From the NCBI GenBank assembly GCA_026261815.1, contig JAMPIT010000511.1:1761001-1825000 (forward strand): a stretch of DNA of 64,000 bases, written 5' to 3'. The number at the start of each line of letters is the position of its first letter. Positions within the stretch are counted from its first letter, which is position 1. This document shows, piece by piece, positions 10,189 through 23,100 of this stretch. Source of the DNA: Monarcha castaneiventris obscurior (lineage: Eukaryota; Chordata; Aves; Passeriformes; Monarchidae). A program made the translations under genes and the position numbers. The notes beneath the pieces were generated by a model that saw only the letters and a program-made list of their open reading frames with translations, did not search any database and was not told the origin of the DNA.

Positions 10189-13100
10189 GAATTGTTTTTT
10201 ATCAAAAGTGGTGATAACTCTCTTTAAAATTCCTTCTCAGCTTACCTAAGAATATGATTCACAGTGGAGAAGAAGAAAAGAGAAACAGTTTTCATGATGT
10301 CATGGTCTTGTGGCCTGCAGACAACTAACAGGTCACAGCCCACACAGTCTGACTTAACTAGACAATTCAGGGAGAATGTGTAGAAAAATCCCAGTAGGGA
10401 GTTTCAAAATACCATGTAACTCTCAATTTTAGGTTAATTTTCATGTTTGAATGACCTCCAATGAAATAGTATCATGGTGAGTATTTGATGTCGCTCCTCA
10501 TTAGTCCTCCACAGGTAATTAAAGTTTGAAATTAAATAATTAAGCCTTTTTTATCAGTGCTGAGTTGTATTTTCTATGTGTGCACAATCAGCTACCCATT
10601 CAGCAAGGAAGTGAAAATAGAGCTTAAAACCAGTACAAACAAAACCTTAAAAGCATAGGTTGGCCTTTCAGATGTTAGCATTTTCCAGCACTTTAGAGAT
10701 TTCTAGGTTGCTTGTGAGCCAGGTCAGAAGATCTTCCTTTATGCTTTCAAGTGTAGTGTGAATGATAAGGTGACACCATCTTTGGATATTCTACTAGTAT
10801 GTTAATTAAATTGTAACTTTGGGTTAACTGAATGGTTAAACTTGTAATTTTCTAAGAAACTTGTATTCCAACAACTGCAGATATATTTAGCAGAAAGGTA
10901 CGAACACTGTATTTGACAATGCCATTAAAGATAACGGGAAATGAATTTATGCAGATGTCTTGTGCTACAGGGGAAAAGTGATTTCCCAGTGTAACAAAAG
11001 GTAAAATCCTATTCAGTGAAGCACAGCTAGAAATTATTTCTAATTGGCATGAAAGAATCCTTAAATCTGTATAGTGTTTTTAATATTTTGGGCTTGAATT
11101 ACAATTAATAGTTTCTGTAAATGAGGCTGTAGGAGAAATACTAAAATTCAGAATCCTTGAACATTAAATGCTGTCTAAATTTCTAGTCATAGCATCATTT
11201 CTAATAGTTTTACTGTAAAAAGTAAAAAAACCCAGAAAATTGTTTGTATTGTCACAAGACAACAAAGTTTTTGCTAGATAACCCCTCACATTCCTCAGTG
11301 CAATGTTCTCTGGGTTTATATGTTAAGTATGGGCATGGTTACAACACACGCAGGTAGGAGCCAACAGCAGAGTGGGGATCTCCCTGTTCCCACTGCAGCT
11401 GGCAAAGTGGGTTTGGTGCTGCTCTGCCTCCCAGTCTGTGTTCCTGCAAGGGGTGTTACCAAGCAGGCTGTTCCCAGGTGTACTATACTGAGGGTGAGAG
11501 AGGACCTTGGCTCTGCCCCATTTTATTTTCTCTGTCTGTCGAGTCTGACTGGGCTTCCTCTTTCACAACTGTTTTGCATAGTACTTGTATGTTTTGTCAA
11601 AATAGGGAAGTTTTAAAGTCAGAAAAACAGACATTGAGCCGTTGGAAATGAACTTATATGCAGAGTCATGTTCTTCAAATTCCTTTCTCCTAATGGTTTT
11701 TGCATGAAACATAGTAATAGGAACATCACTGCTCATTGCCTTAGGCAGCTAGTCATGCTAGTTTCTTGAATTAATATTTGATTGTTGCATAGAAAAAGTA
11801 TATAGACTCAGGGTTCAAGTAACTGCATAATTATCTCCTTGAGATAGTTGGACCTACCACTACCATTAACTATTCATCTCCTCTGCCAATGTGCTGAAAA
11901 GAAGGGTCAGGTGATGGCTGGATTGGCAAAGGAGTGGTTGGTTTGAGTACGTGGAGAGAGGCAGGAACCTAAGAAAGGTATAAGCCTCTACTCACCTCTC
12001 TGAGGTGGACTCAAGTTGTGATTTTTTTTCCAGACTAAGGATGCTTTTGGGGAAAGGGCTGTAAAGTCTGTGTGAGCTTTCCTGATGTGCTGAGCCCTGT
12101 GGTTGTTTACAACACTGTGTGAGGTTGCAGGGTCTCCTTCCCTGTTTATGCGAAAACATGCCACTCTTTGCCCTCATGGCCAGCTCAGCACAGCTCAGAC
12201 TGCTCTCCATCCTGTTTAACAAGGGCTGTGCCGTCCAGCAAGGGGAGGAGGTTCATTCAGTGAAGAAGGTGTGTCCAAGCTGCACAAATGAGGAGCTGTT
12301 GTGTCTTGAATCCAGAGCAGGCTGCAATACCAGGAAATTGGGACCAAGTGCCCACAAAGCTGTTTGGAGGAACAGATGCTTTGAGCTTGTCTTTTGCACC
12401 CACAGTTAGACAGAAACACAAGTCTGAACCCTGGAAGCTCGTGGTTCTGACAGAGATAACTGCACTCTCAGACACTTGGTATAATCTCACTTCATGCTGA
12501 AGAAACTCCCTCTGCCCATCCCTAAGGTTTGTCACCATCACTGACCCCAGTGGTGTGGAATGTGTTCCCTAGCAGGTCTGTTGCCAAAGATAGCTCTCAA
12601 AAAGGTTCCCCATTCCTGGGGCATTAGAGGGTTCCAAAAGTATATGGGGAGTGTGTTTCACTGTTTCGTTTTTAAGTTATTGGAGCTAGCAGAGCCCTTA
12701 TGTGTGAAACATAAACTGGCAACAAACCAGCATGTGCCTTGGGCAACAAGCAGTTCTTGAGTTTTTTGATATCGTTCATCTCTGGAGTGTCTGTCAGTGA
12801 TGCTTTATATGACAAAAGCCTCATTGTTAGGATACTAAATTCTTAGCACAGAATAAATTAGCAAGAGCAGAAAATTCCCCTCCTGTAAACTTCCACAGGG
12901 CACTGAAGATTTGGCTTGTCCATGGAGCACAGGGCTGGGTTTGGCTTGGTTCAAGATGCTCCTGCCCAAGCAGGAAGGGAGAAGCAAGTGTGTATGAAGA
13001 AGGAATGAACCCAGTATTACTATTCCATGTTTGCTTCTTCATCTTCTATTTTTACAGTTAAATATTAATGAGCAGCAATACCTGGACTTATCAGTACTTT

Positions 13101-16100
13101 AATTACAGGTAAGATAATCAGGGTTACTGTTTGTACTCCCCTGTGGTTTTAGGTGTACTGTCAAGTTTGTCACTAGATCGTTAAATTTTCATTTTCGTTA
13201 GTGCTTTATTTCAGCACAAGCTACTCCTTTAACTTCAAGATCCATCCAGTTACCCTAACTCAAAGGAGGAATGACTAGGAAAGGGTAGTAAAGTATAGCA
13301 CCAGTTATCCTTTAGTAAACGCATAGGTTGCATTAATTATCAAATCGGAGTCCTCATTGCACTTGGCTCCAACTCCTCAGGTCACAAATTTGAACAGGAC
13401 TGTCAGGATGGGCTCCTTGCTTATACTTAATAAATTCTGCTTTACCGAGGCACCAGCCGAAAATAGTGAGTTGGGCAACGAGATACAGAAAAAGAATGAA
13501 CCACACTGCTGGAAATACATCGAAACTTACAGATTTCTAACAGAGTAAGACCTACAGAAATCAAAAGGTCCCTTTCTGTGCAACTTTCTGAACGTTTTTG
13601 TAGTCGTTTTGCACAAGCGCTAATTTTCTGTTCTTGCTTCTACTTTCTATTCAGTATCAACAAATCACTGTGAAAGAGATTGAAGGGAGATAAACATTTC
13701 ATAAAAAATTAATAAACAATTTTGCATTTAGAATGCTGTACAAAAGTTCATATTGGGGAGTTGGCTAGTGATTTCCTATTTTATATTAAAAATCGTTTCC
13801 TTTGGTAGGGGATACTCTCAGGCGATGCCCACTGGAACTGATATTTTCTGCAAAACCAAAACATCTGCATGTGAAACTTACTTTCAATATGGAGGAGTCA
13901 GGCAGAATTGAAGGCACAACCAGAGTCCCCAAAGATTAAGACACTGCCTGAAATAAACCCATCTCTAATTTATAAAGTTTTCCTGTCGTATCAGTGTTCT
14001 GACAGGCTGAATTGGAAGTATCTCTTTTTCCATGGCCTTTCGGCTACAGTATGTATACTTGTGGCCAGGAAGTGCAGTACTGCTCCAAAGAGCACGAACT
14101 GCTCCAGCAGGAACTTCACACTGCAGGAACCTATTTTTTTGCTGTTCGGAACAAGGATGTGCATAACTTACTTCTCTTCTTCCGTGCTTTGGCTGCTGTG
14201 AGGTTGTGGCTGTGACTCAGCTGGTACAATCTACAGGCAAATTACTCAGCTCTGAATGTTGTCCAGAGCAGCTGTAGCTGAAGTTTATATCTACACATTC
14301 ACTACACACACAATAGCAACACTTTACATGGATATAAACCAGAAGATACTATGGAGAAAATAGAGAAGAAAAAAGAAAAAAAATCTATAAAAATCAGTGT
14401 TTGGTACCCACATCCTGGATGTTGTGTTTGGGGGCATGAGTACCTCCCCTCCACTGCAGAGGTGGCTGAGTTTGGGTGACACTGTGAGGCTGCTGGAGAC
14501 ATGGATAAAAGCTGCTGCCTATGCCTCTGACAGAGCACCAGTTGGCCAGTTATGTTCCAAAAGATTTACATAAAGCTGGTATTTGCAGAATTCTGTCAGT
14601 CCATTGAAATTCCCCAGAGACTTTGTACACGTGTTTTTTTCAGAATTCCACCCATAAAGGTAACCACAATTGCACAGCATTATCTTGCTGTAATGCAAGC
14701 AGCCATTCATGTTGCACAGCAAGCCTGTAAGAAAACAATGGTAATCCATTTGCTGTGAGATTTTCATTTTTAACCTAAAGACTTTTCATATTAAGAAGAA
14801 ATTCTAAGTGGAGTCTTTTGTATGTAAGAATGCTATGTTTCTTGAGTTCCTTTCCTCATAAGCATGAGATTATGTGTTCGTGCAATGTGACCCTGCTCTG
14901 CTGTTTGAACTCCTAGAGCTAGTTTTAAGCAAAAGCATCTTTTATTCACTAAAGTCAGTAGTAAAGGGTGGCCATCTCATGAAAGCTACTCTCAGAACTC
15001 CAGAAAGTAGAAAACTTCCCATAATTCCCAAGCTGTGCTTTTGTGGTTTTTAATAGAATGCTGCTGAATCTGCACTTGGAACAGGGTAGCTGAATCTTTT
15101 TTATAGCTCTGTTCTGTCTGGTGCACTTCCTCTCACTTCTCTACAAAATTATATGAATGAAAATGACACTACTGACTATGTGGGTAGCAATAAAAGAGCT
15201 TAAAGAAATAAGATTTTTATAGATTCAAGACTAAGGGAATCAAACCCCTATGATCTTTAAGAATAGGGGAAGGATCAGGCTGGGCTAGTTGGAGGGGCCC
15301 CACTAGTGGGTCTTCTTCCTTGTAAAGGTGCCAGGTTTACCCTTTCTCTCAGACCTTCTAAACCTGACTAGAATTGGCTGTAATGAATGTCTAAGTGACG
15401 AAAAGAAAAGCAGAGTGTAAAAGATGCTAATCAGTCTTTGTTCTTTTCAGACATCACATACAGGACCTGGAGTAAAGATTTTGTATGGAGAGAGAGATTT
15501 TAATTAAGCATCTTAATAGAGAAATCCTTCTTGTTTTTTTCAGAATAAATTAAGGAAGTAACTTTGATGCAATATCATTTTCATCTAATCAGTAACATTC
15601 TGAAATTACCATGTTGTTTTCCATTAGAAATACCATCATCCAACAAATCAGATAAAATTATTTAACATAGCTATATTGCAGCCTCAGCTAACATTAGCTT
15701 GGGCATGTATATACACAGAGCAGCAGATGGCAAGTGAATTGACAAATGTTTACAGGGAGAAAAGGGCAGACAGTATCAACAATTTTATACACTCCTTTGA
15801 AAAAGATGCCTGTATTCGATCTCGATTCACTAATAATCAAATAAAGGCTTATCAGGGTTTTGCCATCTCATATAGTGAACACTGATTACTGACACCAATA
15901 AAAGGCAAATGTCTTTAGCCTTTACTTGTATGCACAAATTATTAATATCTCCATTTAAAATTTTGACTTCATATTTGGCATGAATTCAGAGGTTTTGTTT
16001 GATGTAAACCTATATGTTGACAGAGAGCTTTTATACCAGAGTGTCTGCATTTTTTAAACATAAAAAACAAAGTGCATGAAAATAAATCAGCTTTCAAATC

Positions 16101-16404
16101 TGGGACAACAGTTACAGTCTGGAAAAACGATGAGGTTGCTGCTGTTATGACTGTGTTGTCAATAGATGTGTGTGGTGGTTATGGTAGTTTTACACAGCTA
16201 TAGTTTCTATGGGCAAATTTGCAACATTTGTTCCTAACAGCCAGAGACAGGCCACAGTTAGCCTTGCATGTCCAAACACTGTTAATTGTTATTAATATTT
16301 ATTTTTTATTACAGTAATGCCTTGAGGTGAAGTCAAGTGGATTCTGCATTTGCCCAGAGTGAGAGCTTGACAAAGTGAGCAGGAGTGGGAAGCTGAAACA
16401 CCCG
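10189..16404. other. Unique sequence, no gene seen
   Basis: About 6.2 kb of AT-leaning DNA without a recognised repeat or exon. 13058-13108 is a 51-bp segment with strong splice-like borders (tctatttttacag and gtaaga) but stops in all frames, so at most non-coding. Overlapping frames at 11992-12541 and 13908-14215 have no convincing domain. Confidence 0.55.
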
Positions 16405-16492
16405 GTGATAAGTGATTTACTCAAGAATACAGAGAACAGTTTTGTGAGCTGGAAACAGAACACCGCTTATCCAGAGAGACTCTCTCTTGACT
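16405..16492 (-). repeat. MIR-like CORE-SINE remnant
   Basis: The plus strand carries ggtgataagtgatttactcaag, then acagagaacag, gagctggaaacagaacac and tccagagagactctct. This tracks the antisense MIR/CORE-SINE sequence (aagtgacttgctcaaggtcacac...agctgggaacagaacccagatctcctgact). It is heavily decayed, so the match is suggestive rather than secure. Confidence 0.42.
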
Positions 16493-16562
16493 AACAATAC
16501 ACACGTCTCTTTCTAGTGGAAGTTCTCCCAAGGGGAAGACATTCTCAACTGAGTTGTAGGGA

Positions 16563-16622
16563 GTGTTGATCATATCAGATCATATGTTGATCATATGATC
16601 GTATGTTGATCATATCATTCAG
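16563..16622. repeat. GATC-rich short tandem repeat, about 3 copies
   Basis: Three units begin tgttgatcatat, with spacing of 21 and 19 bp. The middle unit contains a perfect 12-bp palindrome gatcatatgatc. Units differ by small indels, consistent with slippage. Six GATC sites fall in 60 bp. Confidence 0.8.
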
Positions 16623-17956
16623 TCACATGAGGATCTGACTTAGTAAAAAGCAAGGAAGGCAGCACTAATCCCATGTCCCATTTTTTCACCTACCATAGAA
16701 GCCGAACTAAGGAGCTTGGGTGTATGAATACACATTACAAGAACCATGCAAATGTCCCTCTCAGAACAGACTTTCATGATTGATTGTCACATTGATTTCT
16801 TTAGTTTGGCTGGATTTCCAACAGCTGGAGCAATATGAAAACCTAAAACTGCCAATATTTTTTGATATTACTTGAAATCCTGTGTAATAAGTTCCATCAA
16901 AAAAAATAGTTGCTTTTATTGCCATCATAGCTGTAATGCAATTTCATGTGGTGTCCTTACACATACTGTAATATCTCATATTGAGCTGTCAGCAATAGCC
17001 TTTTGTAGCAGCAGAGAGAAAAAAACTCCCCAAAATATATACTTGTCTAACATCTATTTGTAGACCTTAAATCCTATCTAACCAAATACAGTTGTCTTTC
17101 TCTGATCTTTTGTGTAGTTGAGGAGCATTGTGCTTTTTACTTGTAGGTAGAGCAGTAGCAGTTGACAGGGCTTGTGCAAATACGATCTTGGAGGAAAGTT
17201 GCAGTGCAGCCTTAGTTCTGCTCACCTGATGCGTGAAAGGACTTGGCACCCTCTGCATTCCTATGTATGCACAAAAACATAAAATATTTTGTAGTTTTGT
17301 CATTCAGTTTTCCTTCTTTAATTCTGAACATAAATAACAGCTTAACCTAACAAGAAGTCATAGGAAAAAAATCTTAGAAAGTTGGTATACGTCAAGAACA
17401 GAGGAAGGCTGCAGGACCTATGAGCCTCAAATACCCAGCAGTGTGTTTCACTCCCTGCTGCCTCACCTCCTGTCACAGACCAATTTATATTTTGTGCCTT
17501 AATAGGAGATGTTGCAGTGCTGGCAGAATCTTTTAATGATCCTCAGCCTCACAGGCTGCTCTGGAAACAAATTCTGAAGAATATAGAAGATTTTGCAGCA
17601 TATTATTCCTATAAATAAAAATATATTTCTCACCAGGAATTCATATTCAGATACTCTTCCACATTTTAGTATTGTGGGTTCTTTCCTTGTCTGGAGATGC
17701 ATGATCCCTTGTTCACGTTCTTTTGTTTTTTCAGATATCTCTTTGCCTACTGATGAACTCTGGTAAGCTGTAGTATTGTTAGTGGGCTTTGAGATGATTG
17801 ATTAGTGTTAAGATTCTTCCTAGTTTCCTTCTACTTATGAAGTTGTAATGAGTCCTTTCCAACCTGTAATAAATACATTATCTGAGCAGGAAGATAGAAC
17901 TATTGCAATGAGAAAGCTCTACGTAGAAAGTTACTGACTTAGAGCAGGGAGGCCAG
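16623..17956. other. Unique sequence, no gene seen
   Basis: No element recognised. Near 17742-17760 an acceptor-like tttttcag is followed 28 bp later by gtaagc. This would be a micro-exon at best and is not called. Confidence 0.55.
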
Positions 17957-18130
17957 GGAGCTGTCTTGGGGTGATTTTATGACGATTAGTCTATTCCCTG
18001 CTTTATGCCCAAAAATGGTTGCTGTAGCTTTAAGGTGGGTCCGGGGGAGGGGGGAGCCTTGGGACTCTTCAGCAGGCTTTTACAAAGCCTCACTCCCCAG
18101 GTGTCTGGGTGCTATTGGGTCTGGTTTGGT

Positions 18131-18140
18131 TGGTGTTTTT

Positions 18141-18172
<32 letters not shown>

Positions 18173-18182
18173 TTTTTTTTTT
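18131..18182. repeat. T-rich expansion inside LTR copy 1
   Basis: A run of T tracts broken by single G (ttttg, tttgtttg). The matching place in LTR copy 2 (about 40466-40480) is only ttatttttacttgg, so the tract grew after the two copies diverged. The 145-codon open frame over this region translates mainly to Phe-rich low complexity and is not a gene. Confidence 0.85.
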
Positions 18183-18484
18183 GCTTGGCTAGTTTTGTTT
18201 TTTGTTAGCTTCGGCAAGAAGTTTTTTCCTTTCCCTGGCCTTGGAGAGGCTGCAGCAGCAATCCTTTGGTGGCTTTTTCGAAGTGAACTGGACGGTTTGG
18301 TTTTGGTCCGAGATCAGAGAGAGCGACTGGCAGGAGAAGAGTTGGCCAGGACCAGCAGGACAGGCAAGGAGCTGCTCCGTTTTGGCCCCAAGTCTCAGAA
18401 TAAGCCGAGCCGGTGAGAGAAAGCACACCAAACCCACCTACTTCATCTGCTGTGAAGAGGGGACCAACACCAGAGATTCACCAG

Positions 18485-18995
18485 TGTTACAGATGAATTA
18501 TTGAGACCTGTCTTTTGCTGTCTGTTGTATGGATTATGGGTTATATTATGAGTTATAATATTACATGTTAAGAACTGTTTAATGGTTGCTGGGGTGGTCA
18601 GGTTGTGGGGTTGGTTTTTATAGGGGCTGTATGATCTGTATGCTGTAACATGAGTTCTGTAGGGTTTGCGAAGGGCTGGGCTGTTGCCAGCCGCACTTCA
18701 AAAGCACCACCATAAAAGAAATAGGACTCCATCCAGTGAGGACCCTGAAGGCCACAGCAACAGAAAAGCACGGGCTCCCAAAACATTGACAAAGGGGCGA
18801 GACTATGCAAAACCGTAAATAAATATGCATTAGGCTGATGCAACCACAAGGCTATAAAAGGCAGGATCGCCATTTTGTGGGTGATCCTCTGCTGTTCAGC
18901 TGCACTCTCTATGCTGTCCTCTTCTGCTTTGCCGTTTTTATTGAGTTCTCAGTATAATAACTCATTTCCATATCGGATCTGGGTCGTTTATAACA
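18485..18995 (+). mobile_element. Nested solo LTR (511 bp) inside LTR copy 1
   Basis: Begins TGTTAC and ends TAACA (inverted TGTTA/TAACA). Exact accag target duplications lie at 18480-18484 and 18996-19000. The family A copy at 40742-40746 has a single accag with continuous sequence across it, which is the empty site and fixes both boundaries to the base. A TATA box is at 18853-18860, with a CT-rich presumed R region after it and ATAATAA at 18954-18960 as a possible poly(A) signal; a clean AATAAA at 18818-18823 lies upstream of the TATA box. The 5-bp duplication fits ERVL-type integration, but class is not proven. It is a solo LTR with no internal region. Confidence 0.88.
18853..18860 (+). 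promoter_or_regulatory. TATA box of the nested LTR
   Basis: TATAAAAG within a gctataaaaggc context, the canonical core-promoter position in a U3. It is followed about 30 bp later by a pyrimidine-rich stretch where transcription would start. Confidence 0.6.
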
Positions 18996-19377
18996 ACCAG
19001 GTTCCTATCTGCTTGCCGGAGCTGCTGCGTGAACCTTTTTGGGTTTTTTACTCCCTGTAACAGGAGCCACTGCCATTTTTCTCCCCACAACATGGCCGGG
19101 TTTTTTCTTTCCCTGACATTTTGGGGTTTCGTTCTGAAGGGCGGGGGGAAGGGCGGCCGTGGTAAGTTCTGGTAGTTCAATATCTAGCATTTATTTACCT
19201 TTTCCCGTGCTGTGTGGGCACTCTGTTTGTCAGTTAATGGGGGAGGGGGTTTTACTTTCATCCCCTAGTATTCATGCAGAAAGGGATTGTTGGAACCCTA
19301 TTTTTTTTTTTTTTTAGACAAAACACTCATTCCAGAGTGTTCTTCTCCTGAACTTGTCTCTAAACTGAGACAGGAGC

Positions 19378-20037
19378 CATTCCCACAAATCATACCAAAC
19401 TTGATAAGTAATGGAGCTTAATACCCAGGCCTCCCTCACTACAGCAGATCCTTTCTGAACTGGAGTGCCCTACATGCTGGTTTGATGTTTCAAGGTAAAA
19501 TGCAGACAGCATGTGCTGTGAAGCAGGAGTCTGCTCACCAGTTTACTGGGAAACTGTCTTCACTTGTTTACCTTACCTTCCTGACACACAGTTATTGGTT
19601 CACAGGAAATGAGGCCTTTTTGGCTGAGCAGCAGATGTTGGTGTTACAGATAAAGATGGTTCCTTGCCAGTGCTGTGGTTGGCAGTGCAGGACAAGGCTT
19701 TAGCACATTTCCAGGTGTGTTGCTTCAGGCAGAGTAAGGGGGTTTCGTGATTAAGTCCTGCAGTTTGATGCTGAATGTGACCATGGCTGTGGGACTGCAT
19801 GGAGAAGACAGTATACTATTGGACCGGTAGAGATTCCAAGGAGATCATATGTTAGTTGCACATGTATTTGCATCAGTTAAATTATAAAATTATATTAATG
19901 ATCAAATCTCCTTTTAATATAAATTGATAACTAGCTTAGCTCATGAGGAAACTTCTCCTTGAGCAAGGAACAGCCTAGTGTGACAAATTGGTCCATACCT
20001 TTTCCTGGAACATCTGATTCAACATCAAGGTTCAACC
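19378..20037. other. Unique sequence, no gene seen
   Basis: Flanking DNA between the LTR pair and a CR1 fragment. The open frames at 19482-19800 on opposite strands overlap and show no domain. Confidence 0.5.
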
Positions 20038-20165
20038 ACCTTGGAATCACAGAAAAATAGGATAATTTGTAAGAAACCTCTAGATGCATTTAGTTCAACC
20101 CCACAGTCAAAGCACAACCAGCTATGACCAGATTGGTTAAGGTTATACTGGAAGACACCAAGAGA
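20038..20165 (-). repeat. CR1 LINE 3'-end fragment
   Basis: Reads as an inverted CR1 terminus: ggaatcacagaaaaataggat (tail), then agaaacctctagatgcatttagttcaacccc, cagtcaaagcacaaccagc and gaccagattggttaaggtt. This matches the usual cacagaatcatagaat...cctctggagatcatctagtccaacccc...gcagggtcaactagagcaggttgctcagg in reverse. The tail on the left shows a minus-strand insertion. Confidence 0.82.
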
Positions 20166-23100
20166 GCATAACCTAATCCATGACTGCAATGGAAAGGCCA
20201 GACCTGGAGCTGTGAGAAGATGAGCTTAGATGAAGCTCTTTAGCCTGAGGTAGATAGTCCTCAGTATGGGTAACAATATTGCAGTCGTTCTCATGATATG
20301 TCAGTGGAATTAGCCATGTAGGTTGTCAAATTTTATATAAGAAGACTTTTAACTAAGGTAAGATCAGCTACAGAGAGACTCGCTTAACAGAACTGAGTCT
20401 TAGTTCACTTCATGCCTTGTCTGATACCATACAGGTTGCCTACAGTGCTGTCCTGTTAAGAGGCCTTGCTGAGTTTTTGAAGCTCATGTATCTTCCTGAG
20501 TTTGTCTTCCTCACCTGCAAGCTTAGCCCATTTTTATCCTCTCTACCTTGGCTCCAGCATTCCCTAAAGCTGTTCAGAGGGTTTTATGCTTCCCTTTTAT
20601 GAATACTGTACTCAAGCAGTATATGGCTAGCAGGCACACAGATTTTGTTGATGATAATGTTCTTTATTTTCTCAGTGTGGCTCATTTAAAGGCATTTAAA
20701 GAAAACATTTTCCTGCAGATTGCTAGTGAAAGAGATTGCTTTGGGTAGTTTCTTTATATTCAGTTCATCTTGACTTTTATGTGAAGTGGAAATGTACATT
20801 TTTAATACAGGGAAATGGTCAAAAGGAGAAATTATAATTGCATGCATAGGCTTTATAAAGTATGTTTCTGCTCTGAAAAATAATCATGTGAATTTGACCT
20901 GGCCTCACTTAGCTCTTCTTCTCCATGAGAGTGAGTGCTGCTGACATTAGTGGAATGGTTACTGTTGTCAGAATGTTCTTCCTGGCTACTCTTGGAGAGA
21001 CTGAATTACATTTGAGATTTTATGCATCATCAGTAATTTTTTTTCCTGTAAATTGTAATTGCAGGAATACCTCAAGCATTCCCGTGCCTTCAGGATATGG
21101 TTGACAGCACTGCCTGAGTGTGACTGAGATCCTGATAAGCAAAGGAAATCACATGGATGCATGAGTTTACCAAAAAACAGAGCTAAGAGAGTTTTGCTGA
21201 GGTGACAGGTGGAACAACACTTTGGTGAATGTGGATTGAGGATGTTTTGGCACCTGTTACAGCTAAGAATGCCATGTAAATTTTTAGGTCAGATGTTAGA
21301 TGTGTGCTGCACATACATATACCTCTGAATTTTTTCTGAACCCATGAAGAATCCTAGGGAACATGCATTTGGCCACATTTTTTATTTATTTTTAAAATTT
21401 GGGCATAAGTTTGAATGTGCAAATTTTGGCTTTGGAAGATCAGATTTGTCTTTTCAAAGATAAGAGGTTATTAGAAGAACATCCTTTTCCCCTTGAAAAT
21501 TGCCACCAGCTACCCGACAATGTCTCTTGGCTTGGAAACATTAATTAGTGTTTTGCTTTGTATGTTCAAAGCTGATATCCTTTGCCTCTCTGAAAGAAGA
21601 GAGACCAATGACCTCTTCAGAACCAATCCATTTCCAATTTCTGCTCTTTATTTCCACCACTGATGCTCCTACCTTGCATGTAAAGCAAACCAGCTGTTAC
21701 TACGTTTCACAGCAGAAAGATGCAGACTAAGTGATTGTCAGCAGATTGTGTCTATTCCAATTTACATTGGCTTCTCCTTTTTCACCCTCCTTCACTGGAC
21801 AAAAGAAATTAAAATGTGTGAGTTTAGAAGCAGCATATAATATATATTCCTATTTTCAGTGATTCAGAAATGCGTGATCGAACCCCTAGATTTTATTCAA
21901 AATAACATGCAGTTAAGGGGATTTTATTGACAATAAATATGATCTGTGCTTAGATTGTACACGGCTGCTTTTTACTTGAAGTGATAAAGACAACTTAGTA
22001 AATGGGTAGTACTAGAGTGTGGTGTGTCAGGCAGTACATTGCAGGATTTATTAATGCTAATATCTGTTAAGAAAATACACTGTTAGCCCTTCTCTACATG
22101 TAGATTCAAACCTTTCTATTGATATCCTACTATAGAAATAAACCTGTTTAAAAGAATTTACTTCTGTGGCACAGCATGCCTTAAAATTTGAACAAAAGTC
22201 AGCGTGATAAAAAATTGATCAGTTCATTGAACACATTTCTTTGACTTAAACTGAAATGTGCATTCTAGATTCTGCATTCTTCACATGGCTTGTGAATTGG
22301 AGATCCATGAAAAGAACAGACCTGCTAAAAGAATAACATTTTGACGAAACAACCTTATTTGCTTAACAGCTTTCCACTGCAATTAACATATGCGGCAAAT
22401 GTGTCTATTTAATGTGACAGTCTGCTCAAATAAGCCTCTTTCAAGAGTGGGATTATATAATCTGGAAATAGCATAGTTACACTGAGATTAAAATTATTGA
22501 ATATCTTGCTTTTCAAAAATGCCAGCAGCACTGGCTCCTCCTTTCCTCTGTACTTCACCCTGACTTGTAAATTTTCTGCATGAGCTCTGGTGTCCTTAAA
22601 TTAATGAACTATCTGACAGCAGCATTCAGCACAGGACTGCTATTTGGAACAAAAGAAAGGGAAACTGAAAGCAACCCTGGGGAAGACAATCTGTGCAGCA
22701 GCAGTTCTGGAAGTATTTGGCCTTATCAGGCTTCATGGGATGACAGTTGTATTGGTCCTACAGGACTGAAACTATGATGATGCAAATGGCAAAGCATGAA
22801 AAAATAAAGTGACAAGTTGTATAGTCAGGGATCGGCTGGTCCCTTGGGCTTGGCTAACCAGTGGTTAGCCCATGATCAGTTGCTCCATTGGGACCGTTTG
22901 CTTCTGGGACACATGCTGGGGATCTTCTGACCAGAATATTGGTTTGAGCTGAGAATGGGGACACAAGACAGCGTGGACTACTGGCCACTGCACAAAATGC
23001 CAAGTGGGATATCCTAAGCAGAGCGTGGCTGGAAGTCACAGCAGCTGCCCTCAGGTGGATGCTGTAGGCAAGATTTGGACTTGCTATTTTCAGGAATTCT

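Larger units (their letters stand above)
17962..19372 (+). mobile_element. Solo LTR, family A copy 1, interrupted by a nested LTR
   Basis: Ends are TGTCT...AGACA (inverted), flanked by exact 5-bp ggagc duplications (17957-17961 and 19373-19377). Removing the nested 511-bp LTR and its extra 5-bp duplication leaves about 895 bp. That remainder aligns along its length with copy 2 at 40294-41123, including the start tgtcttggggtgatt, the central caaaaatggttgctgtagcttt and the end tcattccagagtgtt. Copy 1 keeps many CpGs that are TG/CA in copy 2. A T-rich expansion lies near its first third. It carries about 35 bp (roughly 18328-18362) missing from copy 2. Where copy 2 has AATAAA near the 3' part, copy 1 reads agttaatg, so its presumed poly(A) signal appears mutated. 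Plus orientation is inferred from that signal. No retroviral coding sequence is adjacent. Confidence 0.85.

Noticed and set aside
13058..13108. 51-bp segment with strong acceptor and gtaaga donor
   Set aside because: Every frame has a stop, so it cannot be a coding exon; non-coding splicing cannot be judged from sequence alone.
14012..14215. Frame with a YCSKEH stretch recalling a MYND zinc finger
   Set aside because: Only one half-motif is present; the paired cysteines and terminal His-Cys are missing, and no splice structure supports it.
17979..18416. 145-codon plus-strand frame
   Set aside because: It lies wholly in the LTR and owes its length to a T-rich tract that encodes Phe runs; it is not a retroviral protein.
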